From: Faecalibacterium sp. UBA7177
GTDB lineage: Bacteria > Bacillota > Clostridia > Oscillospirales > Ruminococcaceae
Reading direction: 5' to 3'
DNA length: 6,030 bases
Assembly (NCBI GenBank): GCA_002491225.1
Contig: DKVN01000089.1
Span: 557 to 6,586 of the forward strand
Shown here in pieces: positions 1 through 4,714 of this stretch. The position numbers were made by a program, and so were the translations under genes. Below the pieces are notes generated by a model. It was not told the origin of the DNA. It ran no database searches and saw only the letters and a program-made list of their open reading frames with translations. The stretch's first letter is position 1. The number at the start of each line of letters is the position of its first letter.

Positions 1-862
1 AATCGTCCGGCTCGTTGGTGGTGATCCGCTGGAGCCACAGCCCCGGGGCGGAGATGGCCCGGGTCACCGGGTTGCTGTACCGCCCCGCCAGCTTGATGAG
101 TTCGTAGGCGATGCCGATGACCACCGGCAGGGTGAGGAGCTTCAGGAGCATCCGCTGAAGGGGATTTTCCCAGCTGATGAAGGAGGCGGTGAGGATGGAG
201 ATGAGCAGCACCAGCACCAGAAAGCTGGTGCCGCACCGGGGGTGGAACCGGCTCTTGGTGCGGATGTTTTCGACCGTGAGCGCCTCGCCCGCCTCGTAGC
301 AGGCGATGGTCTTGTGCTCGGCCCCGTGGTACTCGAACATCCGGTGGATCTCCTTCATGCGGGTGCAGAGGGCGAGGTAGGCCACGAACAGCCCCAGCTT
401 GAACACCGCCTCGAGCAGCACCTTGGCCCCGCCCAGCGGCAGAAAGCGATTGATGAGCCCGACCAGCGCGGTGGGCAGGATCATAAACAGCACCAGCGCG
501 AGCATGCCGCCCAGCACCGCGGCGCAGCCCATCAAAAAGGACTGCAATTTGGGCCCGGCGTGCTGCTCGAGCCAGCGGTCAAAGGCGGTCTGCTCCTCCT
601 CGTACTCCTCCCCCATGCTGACCTCGGCCGAGTGCATCAGGTAGCGGTAGCCGCTCATGAGGTTTTCCACCATATTGCAGACCCCGCGCACCAGCGGGAT
701 CTTGCGCCAGGGCCGCGGGACGACCGGGTCATAGCTGAGGTCGATGCTGCCGTCCGGTTTGCGCACCGCCACGCAGATCTTTTCGGGGCCGCGCATCATG
801 ATGCCCTCCATCAGAGCCTGCCCGCCCACGCTGGTCTTAAAACACACCTTTGGTTTTTCCAT
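1..862 (-). CDS. yqhQ: YqhQ / DUF1385 family membrane protein, 3' end cut by window edge
   Basis: This frame starts at the ATG at 862 and stays open to the window edge (287 codons plus one base), so the C-terminus is missing. It carries the hallmarks of the YqhQ/DUF1385 family: GGQALMEGIMMRGP at residues 13-26, EYHGAEHKTIACYE at 177-190, and HPRCGTSF at 207-214. Hydrophobic stretches at about 108-138, 145-167, 212-231 and 237-256 indicate an integral membrane protein. The visible end, ITTNEPDD, resembles the conserved C-terminal motif of the family, so probably only a few tens of residues are lost. The conserved His, Cys and Glu residues have led to descriptions as a putative metal-dependent enzyme, but I know of no secure biochemical role. 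In many clostridia the gene precedes prmC and prfA, which would lie beyond position 1 here. It starts 66 bases after the kinase stop and is probably the last visible gene of that operon. Family assignment is secure; function is unknown. Confidence 0.95.
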   Translation of the reverse strand, partial: MEKPKVCFKTSVGGQALMEGIMMRGPEKICVAVRKPDGSIDLSYDPVVPRPWRKIPLVRGVCNMVENLMSGYRYLMHSAEVSMGEEYEEEQTAFDRWLEQHAGPKLQSFLMGCAAVLGGMLALVLFMILPTALVGLINRFLPLGGAKVLLEAVFKLGLFVAYLALCTRMKEIHRMFEYHGAEHKTIACYEAGEALTVENIRTKSRFHPRCGTSFLVLVLLISILTASFISWENPLQRMLLKLLTLPVVIGIAYELIKLAGRYSNPVTRAISAPGLWLQRITTNEPDD

Positions 863-874
863 CTGTTTTTTGTT

Positions 875-879
875 CTCCT
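875..879 (-). promoter_or_regulatory. Ribosome binding site of yqhQ
   Basis: AGGAG on the minus strand, with 12 bases between it and the ATG at 862. The spacing is longer, and the match shorter, than for the three upstream genes. It supports the ATG at 862, which is also the start that places the family motif GGQALMEG near the N-terminus. Confidence 0.7.
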
Positions 880-920
880 ATCTGTTGCAGGATGCATCCG
901 TGTTGTTGGGGCGGCCGCGC

Positions 921-941
921 CGCCGGGCTCACGGCCCGGCG
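921..941 (-). other. GC hairpin spanning the stop codon of the sensor kinase
   Basis: CGCCGGGC (921-928) and GCCCGGCG (934-941) form a perfect 8-bp stem around a 5-base loop that includes the kinase TGA (929-931). In the direction of transcription no run of T follows: the next bases are GCGCGGCCGC. It is therefore not a standard intrinsic terminator. It could slow or attenuate transcription into yqhQ or protect the upstream mRNA from 3' exonucleases. In such GC-rich DNA a stem of this size may also be fortuitous. Confidence 0.45.
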
Positions 942-2389
942 TGTTCCGGCCCCGGCCCGGCCGCCGGTTTGGGCAGGTCGGGGGTGTAGAGGGGCAGCCG
1001 CACGGTGACGGTGGTGCCCTTGCCGAGGGTGGAGGCGATGTCGACGCTGCCGTCCAGCGCGGTGACGATCTCGTCCACCACCGCGAGGCCGATGCCGCTG
1101 CCCCGCACCGCGCCCTTGCCCTTGAAGAACTTGAGCTTGACGTTTTCGAGGTCGTCCGGGGTGATGCCGCGGCCCTCGTCCTGCACCAGGACATAGGCGT
1201 TCTCGCCGTCCTGCAAGAGGTCGAGGGTGATGGCCCCGCCGGGGCTCGAGTACTTGATGGCGTTGTCCAGCAGGTTGATGAACACCTGCCGCAGCCGCCC
1301 GCCGTCGGCCCAGACCGGCAGGGGCAGCTCGGGCTCCTCATACACCAGCCGCAGCCCCTCCTGCCGGATCCGCCCCTCGACAAAGAGGGCGGCGTCGGTC
1401 AGCTCGGCCACGAGGTCGAGGGCCTCGCAGTCCATCCGGATGCCGCTCTGCAGGCGGGAGAAATCCAGCAGCTCCTCCACCATGGTGTAGAGCCGGTCGG
1501 TCTCGGCTCCGATGATCGCGAGGCCCTTGCGGTAGTTTTGGTCCTCGGGGTCGCGGATCTGGGCGATCGTCTCGACCCAGCCCCGGATGCTGGTGAGCGG
1601 GGTGCGCAGCTCGTGGCTGACCGAGGAGATGAACTCGTTTTTCATCCGCTCGGTCTTGGCGAGGTCCTCGGCCATCTGGTTGATGGTGCCGCACAGCCGG
1701 CCGATCTCGTCCCGCCTCGGCTGCTCGGGCAGGCGGGCGGTGAGGTCGCCCTTGGCGATGGCGGTGGCGGTGGCCTCGATCCGGCCCAGGGGATTGACGA
1801 TCGAGCGCACAAAAAACAGCCCTGACCAGATGGTGAGCCCCAGCACCACCAGCGCCACGATCAGGCTGGCGGTGCGCTGGCGGGCCAGCGTCTCGTCGAT
1901 CAGGGCAAGGCTTGTGATCATCCGCATGGCGGCCACCTCCCCCGCCGCGTAGGGCACCAGGCGGGTCACCGCCATCACCCGCTCGTGCTGGGGGGTGTGG
2001 TAGACCGCGCTGCCGATCCCGTCCGGGCTCTCGTAGGCGAGGGTGAAATCCTCCCCGGCGGTGTCGCCCTGGGCCGAAAAGCCGGTGGAGGAGGAGAGGA
2101 CCCGGCCCTCGGCGCTGAGCAGCTGAAACTCGAACTTGTCCTTATCCTCAAACTGCTCCACCATCCGGCGCAGGGCCTGGCCGCGGGCCTCGGCGGGGTC
2201 AGCGCTTGAGGCGTTGGTGTACATCTTGAGCTGGCCGCTGATGCTGGAAAAGCGGTTGAGCATGGTCTGGCGCGCGCCGCTGTAGTAGGAGGAGTGGCCG
2301 ATGTACAAAAACAGCGCCTCGGCCAGCACGATCACCAGCACCGTGATCAGCAGGCTGCCCCGCAGCCAGCGCTGGGTGATGCCGTTCAT
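929..2389 (-). CDS. Membrane sensor histidine kinase (HAMP-HisKA-HATPase_c), orthodox two-component kinase
   Basis: This 486-residue kinase autophosphorylates on His and passes phosphate to the regulator encoded just upstream. In order: TM1 at about 11-30; an extracytoplasmic domain at 31-172 whose FEFQLLSAEGRVLSSS stretch looks PAS/Cache-like (inference); TM2 at about 174-197; HAMP at about 198-250; the H-box SVSHELRTPLTSIRGW with phospho-acceptor H259; the N-box with N372 and N376 in INLLDNAIKY; G1 as DEGRG at 404-408; G2 as GSGIGLAV at 430-437; and GKGTT at 456-460. The E260xxT263 motif after the His is the HisKA phosphatase signature, so it may act as both kinase and phosphatase. The ATP lid between FFKGKG (421-426) and G2 is short compared with PhoR- or WalK-type kinases. 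The ATG at 2389 has AAAGGGGG 8 bases upstream. Signal unknown; PhoR/ResE/ArlS-like classes all fit. The stop lies in a GC hairpin. Confidence 0.97.
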   Translation of the reverse strand: MNGITQRWLRGSLLITVLVIVLAEALFLYIGHSSYYSGARQTMLNRFSSISGQLKMYTNASSADPAEARGQALRRMVEQFEDKDKFEFQLLSAEGRVLSSSTGFSAQGDTAGEDFTLAYESPDGIGSAVYHTPQHERVMAVTRLVPYAAGEVAAMRMITSLALIDETLARQRTASLIVALVVLGLTIWSGLFFVRSIVNPLGRIEATATAIAKGDLTARLPEQPRRDEIGRLCGTINQMAEDLAKTERMKNEFISSVSHELRTPLTSIRGWVETIAQIRDPEDQNYRKGLAIIGAETDRLYTMVEELLDFSRLQSGIRMDCEALDLVAELTDAALFVEGRIRQEGLRLVYEEPELPLPVWADGGRLRQVFINLLDNAIKYSSPGGAITLDLLQDGENAYVLVQDEGRGITPDDLENVKLKFFKGKGAVRGSGIGLAVVDEIVTALDGSVDIASTLGKGTTVTVRLPLYTPDLPKPAAGPGPEHAGP

Positions 2390-2397
2390 GCCATCTT

Positions 2398-2405
2398 CCC
2401 CCTTT
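2398..2405 (-). promoter_or_regulatory. Ribosome binding site of the sensor kinase, next to a small hairpin
   Basis: AAAGGGGG on the minus strand, 8 bases before the ATG at 2389. It matches AAAGGAGG with one G that would wobble-pair to the anti-SD. Directly upstream, CCCCGC (2407-2412 on the plus strand) and GCGGGG (2417-2422) form a 6-bp stem with a 4-base loop, one base away from the site. This hairpin could modulate ribosome access. That effect is inference. Confidence 0.75.
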
Positions 2406-2458
2406 CCCCCGCGGCGGCGGGGTAAATGCGCCGGTTGCTATTCTGTACGGCGCGGCGC

Positions 2459-3157
2459 TCAGCCCTTCCAGCGGTAGCCGTAGCCCCACACGGTGAGGAT
2501 GTGCTCGGGGCTCGAGGGCTCGTCCTCGATCTTCATGCGCAGGCGGCGGATGTTGACATCCACGATCTTGACATCGCCGTAGTAGTTTTCGCCCCAGACC
2601 CCCTCGAGGATCTTCTCCCGCACCAAAGCGGTGCCGGGGTTGCGGAAAAACAGCTCCATGATCTGGAACTCCACCTGGGTGAGGTCGATGGGCTGGCCGC
2701 CCTTATAGAGCACCCGGCTTTTCTGGTCCAGCACGAACTGGCCGCTGACCAGCCGCGCCTCCCCCTCGGCGGGGGCGGCGGAGGGCGAGCGGGTGACCCG
2801 GCGGCAGAGGGCCTTGATCCGGGCGGTGAGCTCGCTGACGCTGAACGGCTTGGTCATATAGTCGTCCGCGCCGATCGAGAGGCCGCGGATCTTGTCCTCC
2901 TCCAGCCCCTTGGCGCTGAGGATGATGATGCCGATGGCGTCGTTGTCCCGCCGGATGGTCTCGCAGAGGGAGAAGCCGTTCATGCCGGGCAGCATCACGT
3001 CCAGCACCGCCGCGTCAAACGGCTCGGCCCTGTCCAGCAGATCGAGCGCCTGCTCGGCGCTGGCCGCCTCGGCCACCTCCCAGCCCGCCATGCGCAGGTT
3101 GAGGGCGATCAGCTCGCGGATGCTGTCCTCATCCTCTACCACCAATACCCGAATCAT
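2459..3157 (-). CDS. OmpR/PhoB-family response regulator (receiver plus winged-helix DNA-binding domain)
   Basis: This 232-residue cytoplasmic transcription factor is of normal length for the OmpR/PhoB family. The receiver domain (about 3-115) has the acidic pocket E8/D9, the phospho-acceptor D53 in AAVLDVMLPGMNG, the switch residue S81 in IIILSAKG, Y100, and the conserved K103 in DDYMTKPF. A linker at about 122-135 leads to a Trans_reg_C winged helix (about 136-231): LTQVEFQIMELFFRNPG, then VREKILEGVWG, a recognition helix around VDVNIRRLRMKIE, and the C-terminal wing LTVWGYGYRW. The ATG at 3157 follows a perfect AAAGGAGG with 8 bases spacing. It sits 36 bases downstream of the lipoprotein stop and 69 bases upstream of the kinase start, so it pairs with that kinase. 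Target genes are unknown. An 11-bp direct repeat before the operon promoter is a candidate autoregulatory site. Confidence 0.97.
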   Translation of the reverse strand: MIRVLVVEDEDSIRELIALNLRMAGWEVAEAASAEQALDLLDRAEPFDAAVLDVMLPGMNGFSLCETIRRDNDAIGIIILSAKGLEEDKIRGLSIGADDYMTKPFSVSELTARIKALCRRVTRSPSAAPAEGEARLVSGQFVLDQKSRVLYKGGQPIDLTQVEFQIMELFFRNPGTALVREKILEGVWGENYYGDVKIVDVNIRRLRMKIEDEPSSPEHILTVWGYGYRWKG

Positions 3158-3165
3158 GCAGGGTC

Positions 3166-3173
3166 CCTCCTTT
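3166..3173 (-). promoter_or_regulatory. Consensus ribosome binding site of the response regulator
   Basis: AAAGGAGG on the minus strand, complementary to the 16S rRNA 3' end without mismatch, 8 bases before the ATG at 3157. It is the strongest of the translation signals in the operon and fixes this start. Confidence 0.9.
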
Positions 3174-3193
3174 GTCGGCCGGTTTTCTTCGTT

Positions 3194-4501
3194 TTAGAGC
3201 AGGTAGACCGCCCGCTGCAGGGCGGCGTGATCCAAAAACGGGGCGCGCGGGCCCACCTTGATCTGCACCCGCTGGCTGCCGAGGGTGGCAACGCTGGTGT
3301 AGCCGGGCGGGGCGTCGCCCGGCTGGCCCACCCGCACCGAGAGGTAGACCCCCTCGTTTTGCAGGTTGCGCACCTCCCAGGCCTGGTCGGCCTCGTTCTG
3401 GCTCAGCAGCACCTGGCCCCGCCAGGCGTTGGGCAGCTCGAGGTAAAAGCCGTACTCGGCGTCCAGCACGCCGTAGCTTTTTTCCACCCGGTACTCGCTG
3501 GTATAGTCCTGCCAGGAGACAAAGCAGAGCCGCCGCTCCTGGGTGAGCGAGACCACCCCGCCGTCCTCCTCCCCGAGCTCGACCGGGATCTCAACCGCGC
3601 CGTCGCCGTCAAGGTCGGCGCTGCGCAGGATGCTGAAATAGCGCAGGGTGGCGGTGTAGAGGTCCTCCACCGCGAGGGGGGTGTACTGCTCCAGCTGCTG
3701 CAGGCGGCTGTTGTAGTGCAGGATGCTGCTGGCGAGATAGTTGCCCGAACCGCCGGTCCAGCCGTCGATGACAAGATAGTGGCTGCCGTCCTCCCCCACG
3801 CTCGAGGCGAGGGTGGCGCAGCCGGAAAACACCTCCTGCGGGATGCCCATCTCCTGCGCGAGGTGGAAGTTGCCCTCGACGTTGGTGAGCAGCTGCAGCT
3901 TGAGGCCCGCGCCGTCCGACGCGCCGATCACGACCAGATCCTGCGCGCTGTTGCCGGTGATGTCCTCGAGCAGAAACTCCGAATAGGTCTGCTGCAGCAC
4001 GGCGGTGAGGGTCTCGTTGGCGTAGTTGTACACCGAGAGGAAGCGGTCTCCCTGGGTGTTGCCGTAGCCGATCACCAGCTGGCGGCCGGGGGCGTCCCGC
4101 ATGGCGGCGGCGGTCACGCTCTCGACCCCGGTCGAGAGGCCCTCCTGCTCCTGGGTGACCTGCCAGCCCTCGCCGGTGCGCTCGAGGATGGCGAGGTGGA
4201 CGTTCTGCCCCTTGGCGGCGCAGGTGTAGAGCACGGCGGCGTCCTTCTGGCCGTCGCCGTCCAGATCCTCAAAGAGGAAGGGCGAGAGGTACTCCCCCTC
4301 GGTGGGGTACTTGAGCTGGGCGCTCTCGCCGAGGTAGGCGTTGAGGGCCCGCTGCACCTCGCTGTACTCGCCCGAGAGCTGCGGGGCCCGCAGCAGCTCA
4401 TCCACATTGGCGGCGGTGCCGGAGAGGCTGCACCCGGTCAGCAGGCAGGCAGCGAGGGCCAGCGCCGCCGCTTTGCGGCGGCGGGCGGCGCGGTGGTTCA
4501 T
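3194..4501 (-). CDS. Secreted lipoprotein with FG-GAP/VCBS-like repeats, first gene of the two-component operon
   Basis: This 435-residue predicted lipoprotein has a basic N-terminus (MNHRAARRRK), a hydrophobic core (AAALALAACLL) and a lipobox LTGC with the lipidated Cys at 24, so the mature protein should sit on the outer face of the membrane. Asp-rich loops typical of FG-GAP/VCBS beta-propeller blades occur at 79-87 (DLDGDGQKD), 180-189 (DITGNSAQDL) and 297-305 (DLDGDGAVE); the first and third look able to bind Ca2+. No catalytic motif is visible. The frame stays open upstream to an ATG at 4585, but that start would put the signal peptide 28 residues inside the protein and would overlap the promoter. 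The ATG at 4501 has AAAGGGGG 8 bases upstream and is preferred. The gene leads directly into the regulator gene. A ligand-binding or accessory role for the kinase is inferred from position only; the precise function is unknown. Confidence 0.9.
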   Translation of the reverse strand: MNHRAARRRKAAALALAACLLTGCSLSGTAANVDELLRAPQLSGEYSEVQRALNAYLGESAQLKYPTEGEYLSPFLFEDLDGDGQKDAAVLYTCAAKGQNVHLAILERTGEGWQVTQEQEGLSTGVESVTAAAMRDAPGRQLVIGYGNTQGDRFLSVYNYANETLTAVLQQTYSEFLLEDITGNSAQDLVVIGASDGAGLKLQLLTNVEGNFHLAQEMGIPQEVFSGCATLASSVGEDGSHYLVIDGWTGGSGNYLASSILHYNSRLQQLEQYTPLAVEDLYTATLRYFSILRSADLDGDGAVEIPVELGEEDGGVVSLTQERRLCFVSWQDYTSEYRVEKSYGVLDAEYGFYLELPNAWRGQVLLSQNEADQAWEVRNLQNEGVYLSVRVGQPGDAPPGYTSVATLGSQRVQIKVGPRAPFLDHAALQRAVYLL

Positions 4502-4509
4502 CCGGCAGG

Positions 4510-4517
4510 CCCCCTTT
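4510..4517 (-). promoter_or_regulatory. Ribosome binding site that decides the lipoprotein start
   Basis: AAAGGGGG on the minus strand, 8 bases before the ATG at 4501, identical in sequence and spacing to the kinase site. Together with the lipobox it rules out the upstream in-frame ATG at 4585, which falls in the -35 region. Confidence 0.8.
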
Positions 4518-4538
4518 GTGCGCGGCGGCGCGCAGCTT

Positions 4539-4555
4539 ACATAAAAAATATATGT
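4539..4555. promoter_or_regulatory. Small A+T palindrome at the predicted transcription start
   Basis: ACATA (4539-4543) and TATGT (4551-4555) form an inverted repeat around 7 A/T bases, overlapping the predicted +1. It could be an operator. The short arms and low complexity make this weak. Confidence 0.25.
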
Positions 4556-4556
4556 T

Positions 4557-4585
4557 ATTATACCACTGATGCGGCAAAAAACCAA
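4557..4585 (-). promoter_or_regulatory. Sigma-A type promoter with extended -10, driving the lipoprotein/two-component operon
   Basis: On the minus strand, TATAAT (4562-4557) is a perfect -10 and is preceded by TGG, giving an extended -10 (TGnTATAAT). A -35-like TTGGTT lies at 4585-4580 with a 17-base spacer; only its TTG matches consensus, so the extended -10 or an activator probably compensates. Transcription should start near 4550, giving a leader of about 50 bases. The surrounding A+T-rich stretch (about 4539-4562) stands out sharply from the GC-rich flanks. No comparable promoter is visible in the three gaps downstream. Confidence 0.75.
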
Positions 4586-4592
4586 GTGCGGA

Positions 4593-4614
4593 GCGAACCG
4601 ACCGCCAACAAACC
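4593..4614 (-). promoter_or_regulatory. Tandem 11-bp direct repeat upstream of -35, candidate response-regulator site
   Basis: Reading the minus strand, GGTTTGTTGGC (4614-4604) is followed directly by GGTCGGTTCGC (4603-4593), matching at 8 of 11 positions. OmpR/PhoB-family regulators typically bind as head-to-tail dimers to adjacent repeats with an 11-bp period. The second copy ends 7 bases before the -35 element, a position suited to activating a promoter with a poor -35. Binding is inference; the repeat itself is seen directly. Confidence 0.4.
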
Positions 4615-4616
4615 CA

Positions 4617-4700
4617 GCCAGTGCGGGGGATGTTTCCCTGAGAATGGTTTAAGAGCCCCCGAAGGGGGCGTTTTCTCAGGGGAATATCCCCCGCGCTGGC
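4617..4700. repeat. 84-base imperfect palindrome (28-bp arms) in the intergenic region
   Basis: The arm 4617-4644 is the inverted complement of 4673-4700 at 25 of 28 positions, all in one register with no gap. The arms include GCCAGTGCGGGGGAT (4617-4631) against ATCCCCCGCGCTGGC (4686-4700), and CCCTGAGAA (4636-4644) against TTCTCAGGG (4673-4681). The centre, 4645-4672, is asymmetric and holds its own hairpin. The three mismatching positions (4622/4695, 4632/4685, 4635/4682) are all T opposite G on the plus strand. A plus-strand RNA would therefore pair without interruption through G-U wobbles, whereas the minus-strand RNA would have three A-C mismatches. The element begins 14 bases after the carboxypeptidase stop. 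It may be a mobile palindromic repeat (MITE/REP-like), a transcription barrier, or a structured RNA. No transposase or clear target duplication is visible. Confidence 0.85.
4651..4675. terminator. Inner hairpin of the palindrome, possible terminator
   Basis: GCCCCC (4655-4660) and GGGGGC (4664-4669) form a 6-bp G-C stem with a GAA triloop on the plus strand. On the plus strand it is preceded by AAGA and followed by GTTTTCT, the usual form of an intrinsic terminator. On the minus strand, the direction in which the carboxypeptidase is read, the stem is followed only by TCTTAAACC, a poor U-tract. It may still end carboxypeptidase transcripts with help from the large outer stem, but by sequence it looks better suited to plus-strand transcription. 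Confidence 0.45.
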
Positions 4701-4714
4701 GGATGGTTGCCCGC

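Noticed and set aside
921..941. Stop-codon hairpin of the kinase as an intrinsic terminator
   Set aside because: No T-tract follows in the direction of transcription. It is kept only as a hairpin of uncertain role.
811..1383. Open frame in another minus-strand phase within the kinase and into yqhQ
   Set aside because: It is an Arg/Ser/Pro-rich shadow of the kinase, whose own frame carries all HATPase motifs.
242..1825. Long open frame on the plus strand (527 codons) opposite yqhQ and the kinase
   Set aside because: It is antisense to two genes with clear family motifs. Its protein is rich in His, Gln, Gly, Ala and Asp with no recognisable domain, as expected for the mirror of GC-rich coding DNA. 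It has no credible ribosome binding site.
2428..2453. GCGCCG/CGGCGC inverted repeat between regulator and kinase, considered as a terminator
   Set aside because: The stem is 6 bp with a 14-base loop and no T-run, so it is weak and probably due to GC richness.
4617..4700. T-box or other known riboswitch in the intergenic region
   Set aside because: No conserved T-box or riboswitch core motif is recognisable. The palindrome lies upstream of the predicted promoter of the downstream operon, so it would not be part of that operon's leader.
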